A DNA stretch of 64,000 nucleotides, taken from assembly GCA_947495775.1 (NCBI GenBank), contig CANMAQ010000003.1, positions 62,001 through 126,000 on the forward strand, written 5' to 3'. The notes under the pieces are model-generated. The model saw only the letters and a list, made by a program, of their open reading frames with translations. It had not been told where the DNA came from and did no database searches. Position 1 is the first letter of the stretch; each line of letters opens with the position of its first letter. Origin of the DNA: Jejuia algarum (lineage in GTDB: Bacteria > Bacteroidota > Bacteroidia > Flavobacteriales > Flavobacteriaceae). Of the stretch, positions 55,794 to 64,000 are shown one piece after another. A program made the position numbers and the translations under genes.

Positions 55794-55833
55794 AAAAAAG
55801 GGAAAGCAAATTTTAATTTGCTTTCCCTTTTTT
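55794..55833. terminator. Perfect 19-bp bidirectional terminator
   Basis: Arms 55794-55812 and 55815-55833 are perfect complements with a 2-base loop and A/T flanks. It ends the beta-helix gene and, on the other strand, the whole polysaccharide locus. Confidence 0.9.
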
Positions 55834-55834
55834 C

Positions 55835-56689
55835 TTATAACTTCTGTTTTAATTCTTTAAACAGTGCGTCTGCTGTATTAAAAGAAAATTTACGCCCAAA
55901 TAGCGCTTTAGAATTTAAAATAGCTTCTAGATCTGTAAGATCTAAAGCCCTAGGGAAATCTGGGCCTTTTTCCCAATCGATATAACGCAAATCATCATTT
56001 ACGATAGTGGTCTTTAAATGTGAATCCATTAGAATGGATTGTATCCAAATTTCATCGGTAGCTCTAGAATGTTTAAGTTTTTTTAGAAAGTTAGGGTTGG
56101 TCTCCAAAAATGTAAAAACAACCTTTAATGCGTCATGGGATAGGTTTATCCAATTACTTCCCGCATAATATGTTATAGGAAAACGCTTTATTTTAATCCC
56201 TAATGCTCTTTGTAAGCCTAAAGTTAGTCTGCCTTTAATTTTTACAAGGTTACGATTATTAGATTCCATAAACCAATACCGGTCTAACCGGTCGAAACCA
56301 TGATTAAATCCCCATGTTTTAATAGGCAATGGGTTGGCATACATAAAGTTACTTTCTGTATTTTTTGCGAAAAAATCTTTGATATAGGCATTAGATTTTA
56401 TAGGGAAATCATCACCACTAATCATACAATAGCGTTTATGTCCTACTTCATAAGCTTTTCTAAATATAAAGTCCATATTATAGATTTGGCTTACATGTCC
56501 CCAATAGACCTCTATAGTTTTAAAGTATTTAACAGTAGTATACTGTGGCAGATCATCAATGACTAAGTCTGATTTTTTGTCAATTTGAACATAAACATTA
56601 AAATCATCTTTCAATTGTTCTATAAGTAACGATAAATGCTCTGGATGGTGATGTGCCAGAATAAGTATTGCTATATCGTGCTGTTTCAT
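55835..56689 (-). CDS. Core-2/I-branching-type beta-1,6-N-acetylglucosaminyltransferase family (GT14) protein
   Basis: A 284-residue glycosyltransferase. Family marks: ILAHHHPEHLSLLIEQL at the N-terminus, VYWGHVSQI near residue 62, CMISGDDFPI near 88, AGSNWINLS near 178 and LRYIDWEKGPDFPRAL near 243. Bacterial members add a sugar to capsule or O-chain glycans. It is the last gene of the leftward surface-glycan locus and starts two bases after the GT2 stop. Confidence 0.85.
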   Translation of the reverse strand: MKQHDIAILILAHHHPEHLSLLIEQLKDDFNVYVQIDKKSDLVIDDLPQYTTVKYFKTIEVYWGHVSQIYNMDFIFRKAYEVGHKRYCMISGDDFPIKSNAYIKDFFAKNTESNFMYANPLPIKTWGFNHGFDRLDRYWFMESNNRNLVKIKGRLTLGLQRALGIKIKRFPITYYAGSNWINLSHDALKVVFTFLETNPNFLKKLKHSRATDEIWIQSILMDSHLKTTIVNDDLRYIDWEKGPDFPRALDLTDLEAILNSKALFGRKFSFNTADALFKELKQKL

Positions 56690-56691
56690 AA

Positions 56692-57678
56692 TTAGTTTTT
56701 ATTTTTTAAACAATACAGTCTGCATACTGCTGAAAACAGTAAATTTTGATTGGCAAACAAGCGAAATTTATCTTTATTTACATCTTCAGTTTTATAAGGA
56801 ATAGGATATAAGTTTTGTGCTTTTAACTTGCTGAAAATATCTTGTTTTATGCTATAATCGTCAATACCCTTAAGGACACGTAAAAGCATTGTAGTAACTA
56901 ATCCGCAGACTCTTTTTTTCATAGGGATATAGGCCACGGATTGTTTTCCAATCTCAGACTCATTAAAATTATCTATAGAAGACAATACAGTATGAATATC
57001 GTAAATCATTTTTTTAGTCTTGGCTAGATTGTTTGTACGCGTAATAGAACCCTCTCTTTGTAAAAAGTGAGCAATTGTATCATCTATAGCCATTACTTTT
57101 TCTGCCTTAAATACGGCTCTTGTATTGAATTCTATGTCTTCTATATAAACACCTCTCATAAACCGTAATTGGTGTTTGTTTAAAAACGTCTTGCTGTATA
57201 GCTTATTACAAGCAGACCCCATGTATCTTATATCATGTAAGTACTGTTCGCCTGTAAGCACCTTGTGGTGTGTAGTGCTTTTACCAGAATACACAAGGGT
57301 GCCATTTTCGGTAACGCCGTCTGCACCAAATTCTAGAATATCTAAATCATTAGCAATAGCAATGTTCGTGATTTTTTTTAAAGTGTTTTTTAAGATATAG
57401 TCATCAGAATCAACACACAAAATATAATCCCCATCAGCATTGTTAAAGCCTGTGTTTCTAGCACCACTAAGCCCTTGATTTTCTTGAGTAATAATCTTTA
57501 AGGAAGGATAAATTGCTTTCAAGTCTTCTAAAACTTTTAGACTATCATCTGTTGAGCCATCGTTTACCGCTACTACTTCATAGCTATTGGTATTAATATC
57601 TTGCTCAAATAAGCTTTTTATACATTTTTGCAAATACCCTTCAACATTGTAAACAGGTACTATTATAGATAAAATCAT
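56692..57678 (-). CDS. Family 2 glycosyltransferase
   Basis: A 328-residue GT-A enzyme. The N-terminus IIVPVYNVEGYLQKCIKSL, then VVAVNDGSTDDS, QGLSGARNTG and the metal-binding VDSDDYI near residue 91 are standard. It adds a sugar to the growing repeat unit on undecaprenyl carrier at the inner membrane face. Two bases separate it from both neighbours. Confidence 0.92.
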   Translation of the reverse strand: MILSIIVPVYNVEGYLQKCIKSLFEQDINTNSYEVVAVNDGSTDDSLKVLEDLKAIYPSLKIITQENQGLSGARNTGFNNADGDYILCVDSDDYILKNTLKKITNIAIANDLDILEFGADGVTENGTLVYSGKSTTHHKVLTGEQYLHDIRYMGSACNKLYSKTFLNKHQLRFMRGVYIEDIEFNTRAVFKAEKVMAIDDTIAHFLQREGSITRTNNLAKTKKMIYDIHTVLSSIDNFNESEIGKQSVAYIPMKKRVCGLVTTMLLRVLKGIDDYSIKQDIFSKLKAQNLYPIPYKTEDVNKDKFRLFANQNLLFSAVCRLYCLKNKN

Positions 57679-57680
57679 AA

Positions 57681-58784
57681 TTAACGGTATTGGTAATAAT
57701 AAAACATAAAATAGGTGAAACCATAGTAGACTAAAAGCACAATGCCTATTTTTTTAAATTGATCTTTCCAAAATAAGGCTTTAAACAAGGGATAGCCCAC
57801 AACGAAAGCCATTAAAAACCAAGAGAGATAAGCAAATCTATTTGAGAAATTAGCACGTATCACCATAATCCAAAAGGCATTACATACAATATAGGTATGT
57901 AAGATATGCTGGTAAATCTTGTCTTGAAACCCTTTTTTAATCACATAAAAATAGGCTAATCCAAGTGGCGCAGCACTATACACTAAAAAGTCGTATCTAA
58001 ACCCTGTAGAACTAAATTTCCCAGCACTAGCTTGACCACTTAAGTAAGCCGTTAAACGGTCGTCTCCAAAACCTAAGGAAGCAAATAGTTGTATGATAAC
58101 ACTTCCCATAGTTAGGGAGATAAAGATACTCAATATCCAAAAAATGAAATATTTTGAGGTGTCTTTTAGAAAGAATGTCGCAATTAATGCACTAATAGGA
58201 AGCATCATACTTTTATGAAAGACGACTGATAGCAAGAGGAAAAGGATCATCTTTACATTGTTTTTATAGACATAGGACAAACCAAGAACGAATAGTGAAG
58301 TGGCCATCCCGTTTCGAATACCATTAGTCCCATAAGGCCAAAATGAAAAGGAACCTAACAATAATATAAATGAGAAAATATAGTAGTTGGGAAACCAACG
58401 TTTAGAGGCTAAATACAGGGGAAGGATATATATCGTTGCACAGACCAAAAAGAAAAACTCTACAGACATGATTTGAGAGCAGAATTTTAAAAAAATCTCA
58501 AACCCAACATCACCTTCAGGATTTATAGGCATACCATTTTTAAATTGATAGAAGGTTTGCGCATAGGTGGCCATGTCTGCAAAATACCTCCCACTAATAG
58601 GTCTTAAGCCCACATAACATAACATTAATAGTAATATTACTTTTGAGGCAATATTGTTATAAGCGAAGGCCTTAGTTTCGTAACCTGTTAAAACAAGCGT
58701 ATGAAAGAAAGCGACAAAAGTCATTAACAAAATAAATTGAAAATGATATAATGCATAATCAGAAAGTGGTATAAAATCAATCAT
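57681..58784 (-). CDS. EpsG-like polysaccharide polymerase
   Basis: A 367-residue protein with about ten membrane helices. The signature of EpsG/Wzy-like proteins is visible: a YVGLRPISGRYFADMATYAQ segment near residue 56, DVGFEIFLKF, GTNGIRNGMATSLF near 155 and the VVFHKSMM loop near 188. It should polymerise repeat units in the periplasm. It overlaps the SGNH gene by eight bases. Confidence 0.85.
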   Translation of the reverse strand: MIDFIPLSDYALYHFQFILLMTFVAFFHTLVLTGYETKAFAYNNIASKVILLLMLCYVGLRPISGRYFADMATYAQTFYQFKNGMPINPEGDVGFEIFLKFCSQIMSVEFFFLVCATIYILPLYLASKRWFPNYYIFSFILLLGSFSFWPYGTNGIRNGMATSLFVLGLSYVYKNNVKMILFLLLSVVFHKSMMLPISALIATFFLKDTSKYFIFWILSIFISLTMGSVIIQLFASLGFGDDRLTAYLSGQASAGKFSSTGFRYDFLVYSAAPLGLAYFYVIKKGFQDKIYQHILHTYIVCNAFWIMVIRANFSNRFAYLSWFLMAFVVGYPLFKALFWKDQFKKIGIVLLVYYGFTYFMFYYYQYR

Positions 58785-59712
58785 GATGCGATTTTAAGTG
58801 TTCTAAAAGCAAATGTGTTCGTTTTAGGACGCCTTTGCCATTTAAATGATAGGGCGTGTCATAAAAAAGTGTGTTTTCAAAAACATAATCTTTAGGCTGG
58901 CCTATAATAGAAAAATCATTTTTAAGTAAGCGTTGGTGTATCTTCTGGATTGTAGTTGCATTTAGTTGATATGAGGATTGGGTTAAACTAGGAAAGGTGA
59001 TAATAAGTGTGGCTCCAATAGTTTTAAGCCTTGCGTTAAAATCTTGAAGCATCTCTAGTGCTCCATTATCTATTTTACCTGTAAATTCATAATTATCAAA
59101 TGCCGTTTTACCTAAATTCCAATGGGTATTATGGTCTCCATGGGCGTTAATTGAATACTCTGTATAATTTTTTTTCGAAGATGAAGCGGAAGGCTGTTGT
59201 TTAGATTTTAAATTATAGATAAAAGATTTTATTCTACCAAATGCAAATTTTGGTAAAAATGAAGACATGTTTATAAGCTGGCGTAGCCTTATTAGTTTTA
59301 TATTTTTAGGTACAGCCGTTAATGAAAAGAGTAAAGGTTCGTTACCGAAGCGTCCATTACCTATAAAATGAGAATATTCTGGAGCTAAAATGATGGTATC
59401 GCCTTTAGTAATATTTTGTTGTAATAAATCATCAATAATGTATTGCAAACCATAACCCGCATGTATAGCATGATTAATTACAGGCTTGTTAGTCTGTTGC
59501 GATATAATTTCACTATTAAACCCAAACAAGACATTAGACCCCCCCGTAAGTATTAATTTAGGACGTTTTTCCGTATTAATGAGTTCGTGCTTTTTTATAA
59601 GCGCATAATCAATAGTTCTAGGTGTATTCTGGTTAGGTAATATTAGCCCCAAAACTAGTAATGCAACGACAACGAAAAAAAAGATAATACTATTTACTAA
59701 GAACTTTTTCAT
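58777..59712 (-). CDS. SGNH-like protein, likely periplasmic partner of the MBOAT
   Basis: A 311-residue protein with one N-terminal membrane helix and a periplasmic domain. The block LTGGSNVLFGF at 55-65 supplies the nucleophile Ser59, and YDTPYHLNGKG near 284-294 the Asp/His pair, as in SGNH proteins such as AlgX, AlgJ and DltD that complete O-acylation. It lies five bases after the MBOAT gene stop. I infer it finishes acyl transfer to the exported glycan. Confidence 0.75.
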   Translation of the reverse strand: MKKFLVNSIIFFFVVVALLVLGLILPNQNTPRTIDYALIKKHELINTEKRPKLILTGGSNVLFGFNSEIISQQTNKPVINHAIHAGYGLQYIIDDLLQQNITKGDTIILAPEYSHFIGNGRFGNEPLLFSLTAVPKNIKLIRLRQLINMSSFLPKFAFGRIKSFIYNLKSKQQPSASSSKKNYTEYSINAHGDHNTHWNLGKTAFDNYEFTGKIDNGALEMLQDFNARLKTIGATLIITFPSLTQSSYQLNATTIQKIHQRLLKNDFSIIGQPKDYVFENTLFYDTPYHLNGKGVLKRTHLLLEHLKSHHD

Positions 59713-59717
59713 TTGAA

Positions 59718-61151
59718 TTAAAATTGAAAATATATAAATTCCTGTTTATCTGCACCAAACCAGAAAATGAAAATAATTAAAATTATATAAAGAGACCATC
59801 GGAGTGGCTTGGTTATTTTAGTAACATTTAAAACAAGCCCATGTTCTTGCGCTCTATTATACCATTCTACGAGAATTAATATAAAAATAAACGCTAGTGG
59901 TTTTATATTGATTTCTGAAGCATAAAATTGAGAAGCCGAAAAAATACGTTTTATATAAAGGCAAGCATCTGTTAGACTTGCTGCTCTAAAAAAGATCCAT
60001 GCAATTACAGTTAGTACAAATGTAGTAGCGATTTGAAATAGTTCTTTTAAAGAGATGAGCTTCTTTTCTTGAGCAATGCCACCTATATTTTTTCTGTTTT
60101 TGTTGAGTAATAGCAAGGGTAAAAAATAAATAGCATTAAGTAATCCCCATACCATAAATGTCCAGTTTGCACCGTGCCAAAACCCGCTAATGATAAAAAT
60201 GAGAAATGTATTTCGTACTTTCATCCAGGTGCCCCCCTTGCTGCCGCCTAAAGGGATATAAACATAATCTCTAAACCAGGTTGTTAAAGACATGTGCCAT
60301 CGTCTCCAAAACTCTGCTATATCTCTAGAAAAGTAGGGATATGCAAAATTTTGCATTAAATTAAAACCAAACAATCTAGCTGTACCAATAGCAATATCAG
60401 AATATCCTGCAAAGTCCCCATAAATTTGAAAGGCAAAAAATACAGCACCAATACATAGCGATACGGTAGAAAATTGTTCGGGTGCATCAAAGACTTGATT
60501 GACTATTATAGCACAATTATCTGCTATAACTATTTTTTTGAATAATCCCCATAATATTTGCCTTAAGCCATCACTCGCATTGTCATAATTAAATTGCCTT
60601 TTTTTATAGAATTGCGGCAATAAGTTTGTAGCACGTTCTATAGGCCCTGCAACAAGTTGTGGAAAAAAACTAACGAAGGCAAAAAATATGATAGGATCTT
60701 TAGTCGGTTTCAACTTTCCTTTATACACATCAATTGTGTAACTCATAGTTTGGAAGGTGTAAAAACTAATACCGATAGGTAAAATAATATCGAGTGTAAA
60801 GGTATTAACATGAACACCAAAGTGATCGGCGAAGGCAACAAATTCTTTAGCGAAAAAATTAAAATATTTAAAGATGCCTAAAAAACCTAAGTTCATAACC
60901 ATACTTAAGGTAAGCCATCGTTTTTTTACTGTAGAAGCATTAGAACGGTCTATATAGAGCCCACAGTAAAAATCAATAATAGAACTAAATACAATTAGTG
61001 ATAAAAATCGGTAATCCCACCACCCATAGAAGATATAGCTTACTACTAATAAGAGCGCATTTTGTAGTCTTAAGTTTTTATTGAAAACAAACCAATACAA
61101 CAGAAAAACTAGAGGCAAAAAAATAAAATACTCTAAAGAATTAAATAGCAT
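59718..61151 (-). CDS. MBOAT family O-acyltransferase (AlgI/DltB type)
   Basis: A 477-residue membrane-bound acyltransferase with ten or more helices. The family marks are FFPQLVAGPIERA, the RRWHMSLTTWFRDYVYIPLGG segment near residue 285 and the catalytic-His SGFWHGANWTFMVWG near 325. It moves an acyl, usually acetyl, group across the membrane to be placed on a polysaccharide. Followed directly by its SGNH partner. Confidence 0.94.
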   Translation of the reverse strand: MLFNSLEYFIFLPLVFLLYWFVFNKNLRLQNALLLVVSYIFYGWWDYRFLSLIVFSSIIDFYCGLYIDRSNASTVKKRWLTLSMVMNLGFLGIFKYFNFFAKEFVAFADHFGVHVNTFTLDIILPIGISFYTFQTMSYTIDVYKGKLKPTKDPIIFFAFVSFFPQLVAGPIERATNLLPQFYKKRQFNYDNASDGLRQILWGLFKKIVIADNCAIIVNQVFDAPEQFSTVSLCIGAVFFAFQIYGDFAGYSDIAIGTARLFGFNLMQNFAYPYFSRDIAEFWRRWHMSLTTWFRDYVYIPLGGSKGGTWMKVRNTFLIFIISGFWHGANWTFMVWGLLNAIYFLPLLLLNKNRKNIGGIAQEKKLISLKELFQIATTFVLTVIAWIFFRAASLTDACLYIKRIFSASQFYASEINIKPLAFIFILILVEWYNRAQEHGLVLNVTKITKPLRWSLYIILIIFIFWFGADKQEFIYFQF

Positions 61152-61164
61152 AATTAATTATTTT

Positions 61165-62181
61165 TTAAGCACCAATATAGTATTGGCTTTTTGGAAATAA
61201 GGTTAGAAATTTAACAATTAAATAGCATATTATTGTAGAAATAATAGCAATTAATGGTGTCTCTAATAGCGGGTGAGGTATTCTATTGTTTTCAAAAAAC
61301 AGCCATACAACATCTCTAACAATAATGATATGCATTAAATAAATACCAAATGAATATTTAGCGATCTCATTAAAAACAAATTCTATATGTTTTGATAATT
61401 TAAAGTTTTGAAAAAATATAAAAATACCAATGACATAAAAGGCACTTCCAATAGACAAATTATCCTCTGCAATGACTAATAAAGAACGGTCTTTTAAATA
61501 GCTAAAAAGTATAGGAATACTACCAATACTTACAAGTAAAGCTATAATTAAGAGTGCCTTTAATTTATTGGGGATTATTACAGGGTACCTTTTTAGATAT
61601 ACTCCTAAGAAAAGATATCCTAAAAACCCACCGACATATGATAGTATAAAATAGTAATCTCCAGTGATATCATAAAAATTGGTATTACAAATTTTATTAA
61701 AGTAAGGCAACACCAAGGTAATAGCCCATAGACAAATGATAACCTGTAGTTCTTTTTTACTGCATGCAGCTAACCATGGAGATATTAAGGGGATGATAAG
61801 GTATAAACCACAAATAGCATATACGAACCAATAAATTCCTGTAACGGGCACAAATGGAAATAATAAGATACTTTGTATCATTTCCATACCTGATATGCTA
61901 TGTTGAAAATATTTTAGAGCTAAAACAATGACCGACCATGTAAAAAAAGGGCCTATTAACTTGGAAAAGCGCTTTTTATAAAAACTAAGCATGTCTAGTT
62001 TTGTCGGTGCTAACAAACTAGAGGAAATAAGAACAAATAATTCAGAACTAGGGGAACCAATAATAGAAAATAACACCATGTAAATTCCTAAATTAGCGTT
62101 AACGGAGGGCATCGCAGAATGCGTTAGTATTACTAATAGGCAGGCAACAGCTCTTAAATTATTTATATATTGTATCTTCAT
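61165..62181 (-). CDS. Acyltransferase 3 family membrane protein
   Basis: A 338-residue protein with about ten membrane helices. The start IQYINNLRAVACLLVILTHS carries the catalytic-type His of the acyltransferase 3 family, and a later FFTWSVIVL segment matches. It should O-acylate a surface glycan on its own. It is a second, independent O-acylation device in this locus, 13 bases before the MBOAT gene. Confidence 0.88.
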   Translation of the reverse strand: MKIQYINNLRAVACLLVILTHSAMPSVNANLGIYMVLFSIIGSPSSELFVLISSSLLAPTKLDMLSFYKKRFSKLIGPFFTWSVIVLALKYFQHSISGMEMIQSILLFPFVPVTGIYWFVYAICGLYLIIPLISPWLAACSKKELQVIICLWAITLVLPYFNKICNTNFYDITGDYYFILSYVGGFLGYLFLGVYLKRYPVIIPNKLKALLIIALLVSIGSIPILFSYLKDRSLLVIAEDNLSIGSAFYVIGIFIFFQNFKLSKHIEFVFNEIAKYSFGIYLMHIIIVRDVVWLFFENNRIPHPLLETPLIAIISTIICYLIVKFLTLFPKSQYYIGA

Positions 62182-62189
62182 ACGGCTAC

Positions 62190-63392
62190 TTATGCTAAAT
62201 ATTGTTGGGATACTTTTTTTAACTCAAACTTATCCAAGAGGTGTTCTTGATGTGTTTGTAAATTACTTTTAAAAGCAGTATCACTTAAAACTAATTTTAA
62301 GGCTTCAGCAAATAAGACTTCTTCTTTAATAATGTCGTTGTTATTAGGAATCCCTAAGGCGTCTTTAAGCAGGTTAGGCGTTATAACACCCGATGCAACA
62401 CTTACGTTTTCTGAAACGACATTTACAGGAGCTATGCTCATAAGTTCGGCAATACCGTTTGTACAATTAGAGCTTACAACAGGAACCCCTAATGCAATAG
62501 ATTCTACGATAACATTTGGTGTGCCTTCAAAATGAGATGAAAGGGCTAAAAGATGGGCTTTGCTAAGGTATTTATAAGGGTTTTTTTTGCGTCCTAAAAA
62601 ATGAATTTTAGCATCTAACTTATAGGAACTGATGAGCTTTTTTGTATGTTCTATAACATCTTTATCACCATCCCCTATAAAAATAAGACTAACGTCTTTC
62701 ATACTTTCTTGCAGTATGTGAAATGCGTTTATAAGGTGCCATGGTGATTTTTGAGTGGATAATCGGCCTATAAAGACAATTGCTTTGGAATGGAATAGCG
62801 CTGTTTCATTAGGGTCTTCAATGGGGTCTAAAGAAAGCTTTCTCAGGGTTTGTATATCATGAGGATTGTAGATAACTTCTAAATTATGAGGAAATTTATA
62901 AGCACATTTTTCAATTAAATCTTCTTTGATACTTTGACTGATACAAACGACTTTATTAAAATGTTTGTAAGTTGTTTTATAAGACCATCTCACAATTTTA
63001 TTAAAAAGACTCTCATTCATTAACTCCACACTTTTTAAGGCATGGATACTCGCTATTTTAAATTCGTTGGTCTTGGTTAAACTCGAAAATATATTAGCCA
63101 TGTCACCAAATGCTATACTATGCGTGATGGAATGGGCTTTTATTATTTTTTTGAGTTTGCTCGAGGTTCTCAAGTAAAATAAAGCGCGTTCAATTTTTGA
63201 TAGTTCATGTAAATCTTTGGTTGACAACGCTATTTCATCTTCTCCAAAATTTATAATATCAGTCTTTAATTGAAAAAACTTGGCCACCTTAACCTCGTAG
63301 TGACAAGATTTATAATAATTGTAAAAGTGCTCGGCAAGGCGTTCCATACCACCAACACTTCCATAGGGCATTATTAATAAAATAGTTTTCAT
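62190..63392 (-). CDS. Family 4 glycosyltransferase
   Basis: About 400 residues from the chosen Met (MKTILLIMPYGSVGGMERLAEHF); the frame runs 30 bases further up into the previous gene. GT-B fold: N-terminal GGMERLAEHF glycine loop and C-terminal VFIGRLSTQKSP, LGRKKNPYKYLSKA and the ALSSHFEGTPNVIVESIALGVPVVSS donor site with the E-x7-E pair. It adds a sugar to the repeat unit at the membrane. Four bases after the next gene stop. Confidence 0.92.
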   Translation of the reverse strand: MKTILLIMPYGSVGGMERLAEHFYNYYKSCHYEVKVAKFFQLKTDIINFGEDEIALSTKDLHELSKIERALFYLRTSSKLKKIIKAHSITHSIAFGDMANIFSSLTKTNEFKIASIHALKSVELMNESLFNKIVRWSYKTTYKHFNKVVCISQSIKEDLIEKCAYKFPHNLEVIYNPHDIQTLRKLSLDPIEDPNETALFHSKAIVFIGRLSTQKSPWHLINAFHILQESMKDVSLIFIGDGDKDVIEHTKKLISSYKLDAKIHFLGRKKNPYKYLSKAHLLALSSHFEGTPNVIVESIALGVPVVSSNCTNGIAELMSIAPVNVVSENVSVASGVITPNLLKDALGIPNNNDIIKEEVLFAEALKLVLSDTAFKSNLQTHQEHLLDKFELKKVSQQYLA

Positions 63393-63396
63393 AAAT

Positions 63397-64000
63397 TTAT
63401 AGAAGAGAACGGAATAAAGCATCCCATTCGTTTAATATTTTTTCGGGTTTAAAATGACTCGCTTTTTCCTTAGCAGCTTGTCCCATTTGTAATCTTAAAT
63501 CCTCGTTAGACATTAGTTTAGAAAGTGCCTTGGCAAAGGCTTCTGTATCTCCATTTTTAATAAGAACTCCATTTACATCATGATCGATGATATCTGATGG
63601 GCCGTAAGGACAGTCGAACGATACACAAGGCACACCGTGTACCATAGCTTCTGTAAGCACCATACCAAAGCCTTCGTAACGCGATGAAAGTGCAAATATA
63701 GAGCTGTTTTGATAGACGTTACTTATATCTTTAACAGGATCGAAAAATGATACTGCATTGGTGATGTTTAGAGTTTGTGCTAAGGCGTCAAGTTTTATAC
63801 TGGGATTTTTTTTGCCATAAATATGTAATTTCCAGTCGGAGTGTTGCTGCATTACTAGGCGCCAAGATTCTAATAACCTTTCATACCCTTTTTGATAGTC
63901 GTGCCTGCCTACAGCTAATACTATTTTATTGGTTAGCGTACTGCGAGGTACCGTATCAGAGAACGATAAAGGGTTATTGATAACCATTGTGTTTTTTAAT
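63397..64000 (-). CDS. Family 4 glycosyltransferase, C-terminal part (partial)
   Basis: The frame is open to the right edge, so the N-terminal acceptor-binding domain is outside. About 200 residues present: the GT-B donor domain with VLAVGRHDYQKGYERL, ALSSRYEGFGMVLTEAM and GVPCVSFDCPYGPSDII. It belongs to the same locus, and the upstream genes lie beyond the window. Its final residues (HFKPEKILNEWDALF) are typical of GT4. Confidence 0.9.
   Translation of the reverse strand, partial: LKNTMVINNPLSFSDTVPRSTLTNKIVLAVGRHDYQKGYERLLESWRLVMQQHSDWKLHIYGKKNPSIKLDALAQTLNITNAVSFFDPVKDISNVYQNSSIFALSSRYEGFGMVLTEAMVHGVPCVSFDCPYGPSDIIDHDVNGVLIKNGDTEAFAKALSKLMSNEDLRLQMGQAAKEKASHFKPEKILNEWDALFRSLL

Overview
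The window is a 64 kb chromosomal stretch of an AT-rich member of the Flavobacteriaceae (phylum Bacteroidota), probably marine. The evidence is threefold: type IX secretion (T9SS) sorting tails and PorP/SprF and PorE-like partners; promoters of the TAnnTTTG (-7) type with few Shine-Dalgarno sequences; and gene neighbourhoods typical of the group (pyrR-pyrB-rnz, a sixA-like gene with ppk1-ppx, and rsmD with a DUF3822 gene). I found no tRNA, rRNA operon, insertion sequence, prophage or CRISPR array. One RNA gene is clear: RNase P RNA at about 37.06-37.36 kb.

Layout. 0-3 kb: the tail of a family 2 glycosyltransferase, a small outer-membrane barrel, a stand-alone alarmone-hydrolase-like HD protein and a DUF2314 protein. 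3.1-8.4 kb: a tight leftward operon of a PIG-L deacetylase, an unannotated 38-residue membrane peptide, a sodium/solute symporter and a Gfo/Idh/MocA dehydrogenase, probably for uptake and breakdown of an N-acetylated sugar. 8.8-10.1 kb: a secreted GH16 beta-glucanase whose jelly-roll is circularly permuted, preceded by 16 TTAG repeats. 10.5-15.5 kb: pyrR, pyrB, rnz, pdxH and a CAP lipoprotein. 15.6-26.5 kb: a T9SS adhesin cassette with a giant type-B-tailed adhesin, a PorP/SprF protein and two PorE-like OmpA proteins.

26.9-34 kb: polyphosphate metabolism (sixA-like, ppk1, ppx), miaE, and dnaX, whose reading frame breaks at an A10 run so that a short gamma-like and a long tau-like product are both possible. 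34.7-44.3 kb: an AhpD-like/cupredoxin pair, an AraC regulator, rnpB, rsmD, a RecD-like helicase, and a kdsB cluster containing a KdnB-like oxidoreductase that has lost its metal ligands. 45-53 kb: a FAD/Fe-S dehydrogenase, an LpxH-like phosphoesterase, aroC, a dicarboxylate symporter, and a rhodanese-TerB fusion. 53.8-64 kb: a beta-helix lipoprotein, then a leftward surface-polysaccharide locus (GT14, GT2, EpsG-like polymerase, SGNH plus MBOAT O-acylation pair, acyltransferase 3, two GT4) that runs off the right edge.

Most novel points: the circularly permuted GH16 with a T9SS tail; the dnaX slippery run; the KdnB-like protein with all four metal ligands replaced; the 38-residue membrane peptide; the TTAG tract; and the rhodanese-TerB fusion. 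All assignments come from reading the sequence; no database search was run.
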